The position numbers and the translations under genes are program-made. A stretch of DNA of 64,000 nucleotides from Herminiimonas sp. (GTDB taxonomy: Bacteria; Pseudomonadota; Gammaproteobacteria; Burkholderiales; Burkholderiaceae_D), in assembly GCA_014377845.1 (NCBI GenBank), contig JACMOV010000039.1, forward strand, positions 1 to 64,000, written 5' to 3'. Every line of letters begins with the position of its first letter. The first letter of the stretch is position 1. The notes under the pieces are model-generated. The model was not told the origin of the DNA. It ran no database searches and was given only the letters and a program-made list of their open reading frames with translations. Shown in pieces: positions 35,924-45,880 of this stretch.

Positions 35924-36274
35924 TCAGCCGTAGGCGCCGCCGGTGTACAGCAGGTCGAAAGTCCGGGCGATGGCCGCGATCAGCAGGCCGGTACCAATGC
36001 CGAAGGTGGCAATGACGATCAGGATCACCAGCCAGCCCGAGTCTGACGGCGTGCCCGAGATTGCATTGTGAGTCGCATCCCATTTTTCATCCGGGGTCAG
36101 GCCGATCATCAGAGCTGCAATGAAGCCGGCGAACACAGACAAAGGGAAGAACAGGACATACAGCCAGGCGCGGCGATCCTTGCTGCCATAAAGGTAGAAG
36201 CGGTGTGCGCCGAAACCGCCCAGTACGGCGGCCAGCAGTGTGGCAAGGGTCTTGTTCTTGTGCGCGACAGTCAT
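35924..36274 (-). CDS. TM2 domain membrane protein
   Basis: The 116-residue protein has the TM2 motif: a helix (LATLLAAVLGGFGAHRFYLYG) and a second helix (WLYVLFFPLSVFAGFIAALMIG), with the GGFGAHRFY turn, plus a third membrane helix near the C-terminus (WLVILIVIATFGIGTGLLIAA). Function of bacterial TM2 proteins is unknown. The start at 36274 follows AGAAGAA; the upstream frame is not conserved. Confidence 0.82.
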   Translation of the reverse strand: MTVAHKNKTLATLLAAVLGGFGAHRFYLYGSKDRRAWLYVLFFPLSVFAGFIAALMIGLTPDEKWDATHNAISGTPSDSGWLVILIVIATFGIGTGLLIAAIARTFDLLYTGGAYG

Positions 36275-36424
36275 CGTTCTTCTGATCCGGGTAAGCATTT
36301 GAAAACAGGGAAAGGCGCGCCAGTGTGCATCAGCGCCACGGCCGATGCAATGCCCGGCAAATTCGCAGGTCGTGATGGCCCGCCTTGGACGCCGAGGCAG
36401 GCACACCACGCGCGGTGATCAAAG

Positions 36425-36454
36425 TTGCAGGCGCAGGTGGTTTTGCGCTATAAT
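36425..36454 (+). promoter_or_regulatory. Promoter of the rpsP-rimM-trmD-rplS operon
   Basis: A consensus TATAAT lies at 36449-36454, 42 bases before rpsP, with TTGCAG at 36425-36430 as a partial -35 hexamer (18-base spacing). A small hairpin (GCGG-CTTTTT-CCGC) lies in the leader. Confidence 0.55.
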
Positions 36455-36495
36455 TTGCGGCTTTTTCCGCCTTAGCATACTTTTTTGGACACATC

Positions 36496-36750
36496 ATGGT
36501 CGTTATTCGTTTAGCCCGGGGAGGCGCCAAAAAGCGCCCGTTTTTCAATATCGTCGCCACCGATTCGCGTAATCGCCGCGACGGCCGCTTCATCGAGCGC
36601 ATCGGTTTCTACAATCCGGTCGCGTCGGGTGCGGAAGAAAGCTTCCGGATCGTGCAGGACCGCCTGGCGTACTGGGAAGGCGTTGGCGCGCAGTTGTCGC
36701 CAACCGTCGCTCGCCTGGTCAATGCATCGGCCAAGAAGGCTGCCGCCTGA
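36496..36750 (+). CDS. rpsP: 30S ribosomal protein S16
   Basis: The 84-residue protein has the complete S16 sequence: [20 protein letters not shown] start, [19 protein letters not shown] centre and a C-terminal [16 protein letters not shown]. It belongs to the 30S subunit and is the first gene of the conserved operon with rimM, trmD and rplS. Confidence 0.97.
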   Translation: MVVIRLARGGAKKRPFFNIVATDSRNRRDGRFIERIGFYNPVASGAEESFRIVQDRLAYWEGVGAQLSPTVARLVNASAKKAAA

Positions 36751-36799
36751 TTTCATGCAGCTTGCGGCAGTTTGCACAATGCCGCTGCAGGAGCGTCTG

Positions 36800-37378
36800 A
36801 TGGCCACGACTTCATCCGGTGTAGTGATCCCCGGTGATCTGGTTCTCGTCGGCTACGTGGCCGGCGCCTATGGCCTGAACGGCTGGATTCGCATCAAGCC
36901 CTATGCCAGTGATGCCGACGCATTGTTGTCGGCAAAGACCTGGTGGCTGGACAAGCCCGAACTGCACGACGTCGACATGATGCAGGCAAAAATGCACAGC
37001 GGCGACGTGGTCGCCCAGTTGATGGGCGTGGTGGGTCGGGATGCGGCGGAAGCCTTGCGCGGTACTGCGGTGCACATCTCGCGGGCGCATTTCCCGGCGC
37101 TGTCGGACGGTGAATTTTACTGGGTCGATCTGATCGGCCTCGCAGTCGAAAACCTGCAGGGCGAATCGCTCGGCAAGGTGGCCGACATGATGGACAACGG
37201 TGCGCACCCGATCTTGCGCGTTGCCGGACGCGCTGCTGATGCAGTCGGCGACACCGGCAGCGAAGGCGGGCCAGGCGACGTGGCGGCTGAAATCCTGATT
37301 CCTTTCGTTGACCAGTTCGTCAAGCAGGTCGATCAGGCAAGCAGGAAGGTCATTGTCGACTGGGGCCTGGATTATTGA
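36800..37378 (+). CDS. rimM: 16S rRNA processing protein RimM
   Basis: The 192-residue protein has the RimM N-terminal domain (LVLVGYVAGAYGLNGWIRIKPYASDAD) and the C-terminal PRC-barrel (FYWVDLIGLAVENLQGESLGKVADMMDNGAHPIL, ending EILIPFVDQFVKQVDQASRKVIVDW). It helps mature the 30S head with S19. The start at 36800 has an AGGAG site; upstream in-frame ATGs lie in the rpsP 3' region. A short acidic Gly-rich insertion (about 142-160) is present. Confidence 0.95.
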   Translation: MATTSSGVVIPGDLVLVGYVAGAYGLNGWIRIKPYASDADALLSAKTWWLDKPELHDVDMMQAKMHSGDVVAQLMGVVGRDAAEALRGTAVHISRAHFPALSDGEFYWVDLIGLAVENLQGESLGKVADMMDNGAHPILRVAGRAADAVGDTGSEGGPGDVAAEILIPFVDQFVKQVDQASRKVIVDWGLDY

Positions 37379-37422
37379 CAGGCGCTGCAGGGATTCGGTA
37401 GTGCTGGTGTGAGGACGGAACA

Positions 37423-38172
37423 ATGCAATTCGATGTCGTCACGCTGTTTCCGGAAATGTTTGCGGCACTGACGCAGTCCGGCGTAACGAGACGCGCGTTC
37501 GAGCAGCAGAAGTGCAGCGTGACGCTGTGGAATCCTCGGGATTTCACCACCGACAATCACCGCACCGTCGATGACCGGCCCTATGGCGGTGGTCCCGGCA
37601 TGGTGATGATGGCGCGGCCGCTGGAAGCTGCGATCGGTGCGGCGAAAGCCCGCCAGGTGGGGGCGGAATTGCCGCCGCCGCGGGTGGTGTACCTGTCGCC
37701 GCAGGGTAAGCCGCTGACGCACGAACGGGTGATGGCATTGCGTGACGAACCCGGTCTGGTGCTGTTGTGCGGCCGCTATGAAGCAGTCGACCAGCGCTTG
37801 ATCGCGCGTTGCGTGGATGAAGAAATCAGCCTCGGCGATTTCGTGCTCTCTGGCGGTGAATTGCCCGCCATGGCGCTGATGGATGCAGTGATCCGGCAAT
37901 TGCCGGGCGTATTGAATGATGAAGCATCCGCAGTCGAAGACAGTTTCGTCAACGGCTTGCTGGATTGTCCGCACTACACGCGGCCCGAGGTCTACGAGGG
38001 TGCGGCAGTGCCGGCGGTGCTGATGGGCGGGCACCATGCGGAAATCGGAAAGTGGCGTAGGCAGCAGGTGTTGTTGGTAACCGCAGTCAAGCGCCCTGAT
38101 CTGATCGCGAAAATACGGTCGGCAGGCGGGCTCAGCAGTGCGGATGAAAAGTTTTTAAGCAGTCTCTCGTGA
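37423..38172 (+). CDS. trmD: tRNA (guanine-37-N1)-methyltransferase
   Basis: The 249-residue SPOUT enzyme methylates G37 of tRNAs using AdoMet. Motifs are [14 protein letters not shown] near 47-60, [14 protein letters not shown] near 109-122 and the knot region [14 protein letters not shown] near 138-151, followed by the linker and C-terminal domain ([16 protein letters not shown]). It lies 44 bases after rimM. Confidence 0.97.
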   Translation: MQFDVVTLFPEMFAALTQSGVTRRAFEQQKCSVTLWNPRDFTTDNHRTVDDRPYGGGPGMVMMARPLEAAIGAAKARQVGAELPPPRVVYLSPQGKPLTHERVMALRDEPGLVLLCGRYEAVDQRLIARCVDEEISLGDFVLSGGELPAMALMDAVIRQLPGVLNDEASAVEDSFVNGLLDCPHYTRPEVYEGAAVPAVLMGGHHAEIGKWRRQQVLLVTAVKRPDLIAKIRSAGGLSSADEKFLSSLS

Positions 38173-38288
38173 ATCGAGATTTTTGGGCAGCGATCAACTG
38201 AGCGATCCTGCATGGTAAATCCCATCCTCTGGCGGGCAACAAGGTGCGATCGCACCGGGCGCCGTCAAGATGGTTTCTGGAGTAGAAA

Positions 38289-38675
38289 ATGGATCTGATC
38301 CAAATACTGGAACAAGAAGAAATCGCACGGCTGGGAAAGAATATTCCTGACTTTGCACCGGGCGACACCGTGATCGTCAGCGTCAACGTGGTCGAGGGCA
38401 CCCGCAAGCGCGCCCAGGCATACGAAGGCGTCGTCATTTCGCGTCGCAACCGCGGTCTGAATTCAAACTTCATCGTTCGCAAGATCTCGTCGGGCGAAGG
38501 CGTGGAGCGTACGTTCCAGCTGTATTCGCCGATGATCGCCTCGATCGAAGTCAAGCGTCGCGGTGATGTCCGTCGCGCAAAACTGTATTATCTGCGTGAG
38601 CGTTCGGGTAAATCTGCGCGTATCAAGGAAAAGCTGCCTAACCGCCGGGTCGCTGCAAAGCAGGCTGCACAATAA
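38289..38675 (+). CDS. rplS: 50S ribosomal protein L19
   Basis: The 128-residue protein has the full L19 sequence: [29 protein letters not shown] and [21 protein letters not shown], then [19 protein letters not shown]. It closes the rpsP operon and is followed by a strong terminator. Confidence 0.97.
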   Translation: MDLIQILEQEEIARLGKNIPDFAPGDTVIVSVNVVEGTRKRAQAYEGVVISRRNRGLNSNFIVRKISSGEGVERTFQLYSPMIASIEVKRRGDVRRAKLYYLRERSGKSARIKEKLPNRRVAAKQAAQ

Positions 38676-38700
38676 TCCAGCCAGCATGCATCGAAAAGAA

Positions 38701-38723
38701 GGGCACCCCGCGGTGCCCTTTTT
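38701..38723 (+). terminator. Rho-independent terminator of the rplS operon
   Basis: GGGCACC and GGTGCCC enclose CCGC and are followed by five T; an A-rich stretch precedes the stem. Confidence 0.93.
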
Positions 38724-38866
38724 GCATTTGGCAGTGTCTCGCCGAATAATTTGTGAGAACGCGGTGATGCTTACCGGATACGCTCCAAGGTCGTGCGGGG
38801 ACATGCAACCCGTTCTGCGTCGGGGCAAAGGCCCGCGTCAATCGCAATCATGTTTCAGGAACCGCC

Positions 38867-39538
38867 GTGTCAAAACTGTCGTTCGATCCAGAACTCCTGC
38901 CGGTGGAGTCATTCGCCGGTGAAGCCGCCGTCGCGTCGCATCATCTGACGGCCGAGGCATTGCGGGAGCGCTTCCTGAGTCCGCCGCAATGGGCACCCGA
39001 GAGGATGGCGGAGCATTTGCTGCATGACCTCGCCACGCCTCTGACGCCGGCCTCGGTGCTGCTGCCGGTGGTCGTCCGCGACGCCGGCCTGACCTTGCTT
39101 TTTACCCAGCGCACCGCCCATCTCACCGATCATGGCGGCCAGGTCAGTTTTCCGGGCGGACGCGCCGAAGCCTACGACACGTCCGCGATCGACACCGCAT
39201 TGCGCGAAACCGAGGAAGAGGTGGGTCTGGACCGCACCCACGTCGAGGTGCTCGGCATCTTGCCCGAATATCGCACCGGCACCGGCTATCGGATCACGCC
39301 GGTGGTTGGCCTCGTGCAGCCGCCATTTTCGCTGCGGCCGGATCCGCGCGAAGTGGCGGAGATATTCGAGGTACCGCTGCAGTTCCTGATGGATGGTGCG
39401 AACCACCAGACGCGCAGCGCCGAGTTTCCGAACGGACGCGGACGGCGCAGTTTCTATGCAATGCCCTACGAGCGGTTCTTCATCTGGGGTGCAACCGCAG
39501 GCATGTTGCGCAACCTGTTTCACTTTTTACGGGCCTGA
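38867..39538 (+). CDS. CoA pyrophosphatase (NUDIX)
   Basis: The 223-residue protein carries a NUDIX box of the CoA-pyrophosphatase type: GGQVSFPGGRAEAYDTSA then ALRETEEEVGL (about 93-124). These enzymes cleave CoA or its derivatives to 4'-phosphopantetheine and 3',5'-ADP. The start is GTG at 38867 with AGGAA upstream. It stands between the rplS operon and the CobD/CbiB-like gene, an arrangement common in Burkholderiales. Confidence 0.9.
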   Translation: MSKLSFDPELLPVESFAGEAAVASHHLTAEALRERFLSPPQWAPERMAEHLLHDLATPLTPASVLLPVVVRDAGLTLLFTQRTAHLTDHGGQVSFPGGRAEAYDTSAIDTALRETEEEVGLDRTHVEVLGILPEYRTGTGYRITPVVGLVQPPFSLRPDPREVAEIFEVPLQFLMDGANHQTRSAEFPNGRGRRSFYAMPYERFFIWGATAGMLRNLFHFLRA

Positions 39539-39614
39539 TGCTGCCGCAGCGAGTGTTTGATTCTCATAGTTCCCTGCGGTATTGTTTGGGCTGACAGACT
39601 TTCAAGGCAGTCCG

Positions 39615-40571
39615 ATGACTTTTCTTTCGATTCTGTTCGCGCTGCTGGCGGAGCAACTGCAGCCGCTGCGCGCTGACAATCCTGTGTACGCGGCGATCAA
39701 GGTGTTCGGCTTGCGCATGGAAGGCTGGTTCAATGCGGGTCATCCGAGCGACGGCCGTCTTGCCTGGTTCCTGACGATCGCTGCGTTGATGCTGCCGACG
39801 GCGTTCCTGTACTGGCTATGCATCCGCATCAGTCCGTTTCTCGCCGTCGCCTGTAACGTGGCAATCCTGTACCTGACGCTGGGCTTCCGGCATTACAGCC
39901 ACCATTTCACCTCGATTCAGCTCGCCCTCAACGCCGGCGACGACGCCACCGCGCGCATCTTGTTGGCGGAGTGGACCGGAACCGATACCGCCGCGCTCGA
40001 CGTGCCCGACATCGCGCGCCTGGCGGTCGAGAAGGCGCTGGTCACGACCCATCGCAATGTTTTCGGCGTGTTCTTCTGGTTCCTCATGCCGGTCGGGCCG
40101 GCCTGCGCGGTCATGTATCGCGTCGCCGAACATCTCGCGCGCGCCTGGAACGAGCCGGATCACATGCAGAATGAGGCCTTCGGCCGCTTCGCCGCCCGCG
40201 CCTTCTACTGGATCGACTGGATCCCGGCGCGGTTGACTGCGGTTGCCTTCGCAATTGTCGGCAACTTCGAGGATGCGATCTATGCGTGGCGTAACTTCGC
40301 CTCGCGCTGGCAGGACGAGGCAGTCGGCATCATTCTGTCGGCGGGAAGTGGCGCCATGGGCATCCGCCTCGGCACTGCCGGCCAGACCACCGCCGACAGT
40401 GTGCTGGCAGATGCCGTGGCGCTCGACCCGAGTGGCATGGATGCCGAAGGCCCGCTGGGCGAAGAGGCCACCGCGCGTGCCTTGCAGAGCACGGTCGGAC
40501 TGGTGTGGCGCGCATTGCTGTTATGGATGCTGCTGTTGCTGCTGCTGTCGATCGCGGTCTGGCTGGGCTGA
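39615..40571 (+). CDS. CobD/CbiB-family membrane protein
   Basis: The 318-residue integral membrane protein has about four to five hydrophobic segments (near 1-12, 55-95, 155-180 and the C-terminal 298-318) and resembles the CobD/CbiB-AmpE superfamily, with FLSILFALLAEQLQPLR at the N-terminus and ALVTTHRNVFGVFFWFLMPVGP. No other cobalamin genes are nearby, so an AmpE-like or other regulatory role is as likely as cobinamide synthesis. The start at 39615 follows AAGGCAG. Confidence 0.8.
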   Translation: MTFLSILFALLAEQLQPLRADNPVYAAIKVFGLRMEGWFNAGHPSDGRLAWFLTIAALMLPTAFLYWLCIRISPFLAVACNVAILYLTLGFRHYSHHFTSIQLALNAGDDATARILLAEWTGTDTAALDVPDIARLAVEKALVTTHRNVFGVFFWFLMPVGPACAVMYRVAEHLARAWNEPDHMQNEAFGRFAARAFYWIDWIPARLTAVAFAIVGNFEDAIYAWRNFASRWQDEAVGIILSAGSGAMGIRLGTAGQTTADSVLADAVALDPSGMDAEGPLGEEATARALQSTVGLVWRALLLWMLLLLLLSIAVWLG

Positions 40572-40710
40572 ATCCGGTTCCGGGTCTGGACGCGCCCGGG
40601 TACGATCGTTCGGTGCAAGTCTTCTATAAGTTATAATACGCAAGACTGCTTCGCGTCGGCCGCCACACGATGACGGCCGACCCGCCAATGTTTTGCAACC
40701 TGCCGATCAC

Positions 40711-41067
40711 ATGGCCGAACCCGCTTCGCATCCTTCCGTCCCGGTCCCGGGCGGCGAATGCATCATCCAGGGCCTCACCAGCAACGGTCAGCCGTTCCGG
40801 CCGAGCGACTGGGCCGAACGTCTGTGCGGCGCGATGTCGTGCTTCCGGCCCGAAGGTTATGCCGGGCGCAACGCCCACCTGCGCTATTCTCCCTACGTGC
40901 GTCCAACCGTGCTCGGCGGCGTCAAATGCGTCGTGGTCGACCAGGCACTGCGGGCGCTGCAACCGCTGGCCTATCATTTCGTGATGGATTTCGCGCGTGA
41001 CAATGATCTGCAAGTCATCGCAGCCTGCATCCTGCCTGAGCCCGGCGCTGATGCATCGCAGGCCTGA
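40711..41067 (+). CDS. DUF3579 domain protein
   Basis: The 118-residue protein matches the DUF3579 family of beta-proteobacteria: CIIQGLTSNGQPFRPSDWAERLCG, then YSPYVRPTVLGGVKCVVVD and a C-terminal FVMDFARDNDLQVIAACILP. It is cytosolic; function is unknown. The ATG at 40711 is preferred over an upstream TTG. A TATAAT-like element lies about 75 bases upstream (40632-40637). Confidence 0.88.
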   Translation: MAEPASHPSVPVPGGECIIQGLTSNGQPFRPSDWAERLCGAMSCFRPEGYAGRNAHLRYSPYVRPTVLGGVKCVVVDQALRALQPLAYHFVMDFARDNDLQVIAACILPEPGADASQA

Positions 41068-41314
41068 GCTGACTTGCAACCCCGGCCAATGAACTCAAGC
41101 CGATTCTTCACTGCTTCATTACAGATGCCCGACTGCTTCTCGACAGATGCGCGACTGATTTTCAGAGCGTCGCGAGGCGCTCCCGAGACGATTGCGCGCC
41201 GCTTGTAGATTCGGCTGCACGCGGTCCCTGTGCATTTACCGGGAATGCGCGCCGGCTTCGGCGTAGGCTAGTGGTATTCCGTGCGCGCTGGCGCCGCCAT
41301 CCCGAGAGCAGATC

Positions 41315-42709
41315 ATGCAGACCACCCGAACCGAACACGACTCCTTCGGCGCAATCGATGTGCCTGCCGAGCGCCTGTGGGGCGCGCAGACGCAGCGCTC
41401 GCTGCAGTATTTCCATATCTCGACCGAGCGGATGCCGGTCGAACTGATTACGGCACTGGCGATCGTCAAACGTGCCTGCGCCTTGGTCAACCTGGACCTG
41501 TTGCGGCTCGATCCGGCACGCGCCGGGGCCATCGTGGCCGCGGCCGACGAGGTCATCGCCGGCAGGCATCCGGCGGAGTTTCCCCTGGCTGTCTGGCAGA
41601 CCGGCTCCGGCACCCAGACCAACATGAACATGAATGAAGTCCTCGCCAATCGTGGCTCCGAACTGATGGGCGGCGTGCGCGGGGATGGCCGCCTCCTGCA
41701 TCCGAACGACGACGTCAATCGCGGCCAATCGTCGAACGATATTTTTCCGACCGCAATGCACGTGGCGGCCGTGCAGGCAATTGGCGAGCGGCTGCTGCCC
41801 GCATTGCGGGAGCTGGAGTCGACGCTGCACCGCAAATCGCACACGTTCGACCGGATCGTCAAGATTGGCCGGACGCACTTGCAGGACGCGACACCGCTGA
41901 CGCTCGGACAGGAGTTTTCCGGGTATGTCGCTCAGCTCTCGCATGCCTACGCGCTGCTGTCGATCGCGCTGGTGCCGCTGCATGAGCTGGCGGTCGGTGG
42001 CACGGCCGTCGGGACCGGCATGAACACGCACGCCGAGTTCGGTGACCGGGTCGCCAGCCTGCTTGCGAAGCAGTGCAACGTACCGTTCCGCAGCGCGACC
42101 AACAAGTTCGCGGCGCTGGCCTCCCACGATGCAATGGTAGCGGCGCACGGTGCGCTCAAGACGCTGGCGGTCGCACTGATGAAAATCGCCAACGACATCC
42201 GATGGCTGGCTTCCGGTCCGCGCTCGGGACTCGGCGAAATCCGGATACCTGAAAACGAGCCAGGCAGCTCGATCATGCCGGGCAAGGTCAATCCGACGCA
42301 GTGCGAAGCGATGACAATGCTGTGTTGCCAGGTGTTCGGCAATGACGTCGCCATTACCTTCGGCGGCGCTTCGGGCAATTTCGAATTGAATGTGTTCAAG
42401 CCGCTGATCGCGCATGCGTTCCTGCAAAGCGTGCGTCTGCTGGCCGATGGCGTCACGAGTTTCGATGCCCATTGCGTGCAGGGCATCGAGGCAGACGAGG
42501 CGCGCATCGCCGAACTGATGGCGCGTTCTCTGATGCTGGTGACGGCATTGGCGCCCCATATCGGCTACGACAATGCCGCGCGTATCGCTAAAGCCGCCCA
42601 TCACGACGGCACCACATTGAAGGAAGCGGCACAGGCGCTCGGCCTGGTGCAGCCCGGGGACTTCGACCGCTGGGTGCAACCGCTCGACATGACCGGGCCC
42701 GACGCGTAG
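41315..42709 (+). CDS. fumC: Class II fumarate hydratase
   Basis: The 464-residue enzyme interconverts fumarate and malate in the TCA cycle without an iron-sulfur cluster. Motifs are [21 protein letters not shown] near 9-29, [19 protein letters not shown] near 95-113, [12 protein letters not shown] near 187-198 and the fumarase/lyase signature [11 protein letters not shown] near 317-327. Length and motifs match FumC. It stands alone in a 247-base upstream gap with no clear promoter visible. Confidence 0.96.
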   Translation: MQTTRTEHDSFGAIDVPAERLWGAQTQRSLQYFHISTERMPVELITALAIVKRACALVNLDLLRLDPARAGAIVAAADEVIAGRHPAEFPLAVWQTGSGTQTNMNMNEVLANRGSELMGGVRGDGRLLHPNDDVNRGQSSNDIFPTAMHVAAVQAIGERLLPALRELESTLHRKSHTFDRIVKIGRTHLQDATPLTLGQEFSGYVAQLSHAYALLSIALVPLHELAVGGTAVGTGMNTHAEFGDRVASLLAKQCNVPFRSATNKFAALASHDAMVAAHGALKTLAVALMKIANDIRWLASGPRSGLGEIRIPENEPGSSIMPGKVNPTQCEAMTMLCCQVFGNDVAITFGGASGNFELNVFKPLIAHAFLQSVRLLADGVTSFDAHCVQGIEADEARIAELMARSLMLVTALAPHIGYDNAARIAKAAHHDGTTLKEAAQALGLVQPGDFDRWVQPLDMTGPDA

Positions 42710-42811
42710 TGCCCGATTGCGGGTCGCCGCACCCGGCTTCCGCGCCACCGATGGCTGCAGTGGATGCGTTATCATCGGCTTCCGAGCAACGGAGGAAATG
42801 CAGCGCAGATC

Positions 42812-43561
42812 ATGGGACAAATATTATTGGTGCGGCACGGCCAGGCATCGTTTGGCAGCACTAACTACGACCAGTTGTCGGCACGCGGCGAAGAACAGGC
42901 GCGCCTGCTCGGACAGTGGTTCGCTGACCGCGGTCAACGCTTCGACCGCATCGTCACGGGCAGCATGGTGCGGCATCGGCAAACGGCGCAGGCCTGCATT
43001 GGTGCATTATCCGATGCAGCCGATGCAGGTACTTGGTCGGAAGATAGCGGCTTCAATGAATACGATCATGACGCCGTGCTGCATCGGTATCGCCCGGAAT
43101 TTGCCGAGCCCGGCGAAGTACGGCGTTTCATCGCGGCGACCGACAACGGCAATCGTGTGTTCCAGCAGATCTTCCAGGATGCGATGGCGCGCTGGATGGG
43201 CGGCCAGCATGATGCCGAATACCAGGAGCCCTGGCCGGCATTTCGCCAGCGCTGCGTGGCCGCCCTGCAGCGGCTAGCAGCGTCCGCTGGCGCCTCGCAG
43301 ACGGCCATCGTGTTCACCTCGGGCGGCACGATCGCAACCTTGTGCCAGCATGTGCTGCACATGCCGGACCCGCAGATGTTTGCGCTGAACTGGACCTTGG
43401 TCAACAGCGCCGTCACCAAGCTTTATTATCGGACCCCTGCCGTGACGGCGCTGGCATCAGATACGGAAGCCAGCACAACACCGCATCTCACCCTCGGCTA
43501 TCTGAATAATTATGCCCATCTCGAGATAGTCGGCGACGCACAGGCGGTGACCTACCGCTGA
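42812..43561 (+). CDS. Histidine phosphatase family protein
   Basis: The 249-residue protein begins with the phosphohistidine motif LLVRHGQASFG (His9), has IVTGSMVRHRQTAQAC near 49-64, and the second catalytic His region FTSGGTIATL. It belongs to the phosphoglycerate-mutase-like branch; the substrate is unknown. A GGAGGAAATG sequence at 42791-42800 is better placed for an out-of-frame ATG than for the conserved start at 42812, so initiation may be weak or the start may be elsewhere. Confidence 0.87.
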   Translation: MGQILLVRHGQASFGSTNYDQLSARGEEQARLLGQWFADRGQRFDRIVTGSMVRHRQTAQACIGALSDAADAGTWSEDSGFNEYDHDAVLHRYRPEFAEPGEVRRFIAATDNGNRVFQQIFQDAMARWMGGQHDAEYQEPWPAFRQRCVAALQRLAASAGASQTAIVFTSGGTIATLCQHVLHMPDPQMFALNWTLVNSAVTKLYYRTPAVTALASDTEASTTPHLTLGYLNNYAHLEIVGDAQAVTYR

Positions 43562-43602
43562 CCGCAGCAGGAGGCGTGGGTACCGGACGCTTGCGCGATT
43601 TT

Positions 43603-43872
43603 TCAGCGTGGCGTTCCGCGGCGCAGGAGATTCACCACCGCCAGCAAGATGATCGCGCCCAAGAGCGACACCAGCAGTGAACCGACGCTGAAGTCGTTCT
43701 GGTTGATCGTGCCGGTAGCGAACAATGGCGCCAGCAGCCATCCTCCTAGCAGCGCTCCGACCACACCCACCACCACGTTGAGCAGCATGCCTTGTTGCGC
43801 GTTGGTTTTCATGACGATGCTCGCGATCCAGCCGAGTACGCCGCCGACGACGATCCAGATAATGAAATTCAT
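43603..43872 (-). CDS. GlsB/YeaQ/YmgE family stress-response membrane protein
   Basis: The 89-residue protein has three hydrophobic segments: IIWIVVGGVLGWIASIVM, LLNVVVGVVGALLGGWLLAPLF and SLLVSLLGAIILLAVVNLL, with the glycine spacing typical of the family (transglycosylase-associated protein). A GGAGGG site precedes the ATG. Expression of relatives rises in envelope or acid stress. Confidence 0.92.
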   Translation of the reverse strand: MNFIIWIVVGGVLGWIASIVMKTNAQQGMLLNVVVGVVGALLGGWLLAPLFATGTINQNDFSVGSLLVSLLGAIILLAVVNLLRRGTPR

Positions 43873-44205
43873 TGTCTACCCTCCAAGACGACCAGACCAC
43901 CTGTGTTGACCCGACACCCGTTGTATCGATTTCCCTCTTTTGAGCAGGGCAGCGGAGATCCGGTTCCGCGTGCCAAAGCGGCCGGATGACTTTTTTTTAA
44001 GGTCGCGCATCAAATCCCGGTTGCATGTGCACAGTTGCACCGGAACCTTTCATATCTCCAATTGTCTGTCAGCTAACACCCTACAAAAGCCATCGGGGCC
44101 CGTTGCATAACGCCCCGGAGACGGCACCGGCCTCGCGAGCCTCTTGATGCGAGTCGTTGCAGGAACGGCCTTCGAGCCGGTCGTAGCATTGATCTGGAGT
44201 TTCGC
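43873..44205. other. 333-base intergenic region between divergent genes
   Basis: This gap separates the GlsB-like gene from the sensor kinase and must hold both promoters. A run of eight T lies near 43991-43998. I see no clear hairpin terminator, operator or small gene in it. Confidence 0.4.
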
Positions 44206-45657
44206 TTGAACCACGACGGTGATTGGAAATCAGTCGGCCAAGGCAACCGTGCGGTCGAACGGCGCACGGGCCGCTCCGACGCTTTGTTCAACCGGATCGC
44301 GTTGTCGAACGCATTCCTGTTGCTGGCGACAAGCGCAACCCTGCTGCTCGGCCTGTACCTGCTGGTCGAGTGGGGTGCCCGCAGCGGGTACTACGCCCAT
44401 GAGCGGGTAGCGCCGGTATTCATCCTTGTCAGCTGCGGCTGGCTGTCGGTTCTGTTCTGGCGCGCTGCGACATTGCTGAAGCGGGAGCATGCAGTGCGCC
44501 GGCAAGGCGAGGCGGTATTGTTCCAAACTAGCGCCTTGCTGCGCGCCGTGAGCGACAACACGCCGGACGGCATCTTCATCCGCGATCGTGATGGCCGCTT
44601 CCTGTTCGCCAATCCGGCACTGGCAGCCGTGTTCGGCAAGGCGGTGTCGGATGTGATCGGCCACACCATCGGCGACATCCTTGCCGCCGCCGATGCCGAA
44701 GCGGTTGCTGCCAGCGACCATGCCGTTCTCGCGGCCGGAACACCGATGGCCGTGGAAGAGACCTTCCATCTCGACAGCGGTGTGCGCACTTTTCATTCGA
44801 CCAAGGCGCCGTGGATCGGCTATCGCGGGGAGGTGCTCGGTGTGGTGGGTATCCATACCGACATTACCGAACGCAAGCGCATCGAGGATGCATTACGGGC
44901 GCATGAAACCCAGCTTGAAGACCTGGTCGCCGCTCGCACCGCTGAAGTCAGCGAATTGATCGGCCACCTGGAAACCACCCGCGAGGAAGAAAAACGGGCG
45001 ATTGCGCGTGAACTCCATGATGAAATGGGAGCGGCCCTGACGGCACTCGGGATGCACTTGCCCCAACTGTTCCAGCAACTGCCCCATACGCCGGCCAACG
45101 AGGAACGCACCGGGCACGTACGCGCGCTGCTGGCAGCGATCGTGCAGACCACACGGCGCATCCAGCGCGGTCTGCGGCCCGACAAGCTCGATGTTTTCGG
45201 CCTCAAGACGGCCATTGGCGACCAGGTCCAGGAGTTCGCGGAGTATGCCGGCGTCGCCTGCAAGGTCAGCCTGCCGGATGAGGAACTGGCGTACTCGGCG
45301 GCGATCGATATTGCGTTGTTCCGGATGGTGCAGGAATCGCTGAACAACATTGCCAAGCATGCCCAGGCGCGGCATGTCACCGTGGTGCTCGATGACACGG
45401 ACGACATGGTGATGCTGACAGTGCGCGACGACGGCGTTGGCATCCCGGTGAGCGCGATCAGCGCAACCGCCACCCATGGCCTGCGCGGCATGCGCGAACG
45501 CGCCGGTTACCTGGGCGGCACTGTCAGTGTGATCAGCCGGCCCGGACACGGCACCACGATTCGCGTCCATCTTCCCAAGACCGCAGAACGACGCGCCGCA
45601 AGCACGACGGCGGCCAAGGGTGCGCTGGCAGCACATGCCGCGCTGAATCCTGCCTAG
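44206..45657 (+). CDS. PAS-domain sensor histidine kinase (NarL/HisKA_3 type)
   Basis: The 483-residue kinase starts at TTG with GGAG 7 bases upstream. Two membrane helices (about 34-54 and 67-90) are joined by a short loop, then a PAS domain (about 108-225, DNTPDGIFIRDRDGRFLFANPAL), a linking coiled coil, the HisKA_3 dimerisation helix with phospho-His271 (AIARELHDEMGAALTA), and a HATPase domain (ESLNNIAKHAQA, DDGVGI, GLRGMRERAGYLGG). No response regulator gene lies next to it, so its partner is encoded elsewhere. Confidence 0.9.
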   Translation: MNHDGDWKSVGQGNRAVERRTGRSDALFNRIALSNAFLLLATSATLLLGLYLLVEWGARSGYYAHERVAPVFILVSCGWLSVLFWRAATLLKREHAVRRQGEAVLFQTSALLRAVSDNTPDGIFIRDRDGRFLFANPALAAVFGKAVSDVIGHTIGDILAAADAEAVAASDHAVLAAGTPMAVEETFHLDSGVRTFHSTKAPWIGYRGEVLGVVGIHTDITERKRIEDALRAHETQLEDLVAARTAEVSELIGHLETTREEEKRAIARELHDEMGAALTALGMHLPQLFQQLPHTPANEERTGHVRALLAAIVQTTRRIQRGLRPDKLDVFGLKTAIGDQVQEFAEYAGVACKVSLPDEELAYSAAIDIALFRMVQESLNNIAKHAQARHVTVVLDDTDDMVMLTVRDDGVGIPVSAISATATHGLRGMRERAGYLGGTVSVISRPGHGTTIRVHLPKTAERRAASTTAAKGALAAHAALNPA

Positions 45658-45880
45658 CCTGCCGCCAGTTCGTTCAGCGTAACCGGTAGCGCCGCACGTT
45701 GCTGCCGATCCGGCCGCATTGCCGGGTACGGCACGCACGACACCGGTCGTCCAATGCTCGCTAGCGCACAGTGCACCGGGACCGCTGCTGCCATAGTCGG
45801 GCACCGTGCAGTACCGAACGGGTTTAGTGCCGCGCAGTTCAGCCAGACCCAGTCTAGCCTCATACAAGCAGGAGAATTTT

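Noticed and set aside
40632..40637. TATAAT before the DUF3579 gene as a defined promoter
   Set aside because: No acceptable -35 hexamer; mentioned only in the gene entry.
41162..42820. Long minus-strand open frame (552 codons)
   Set aside because: It is antisense to fumC and has no domain signature.
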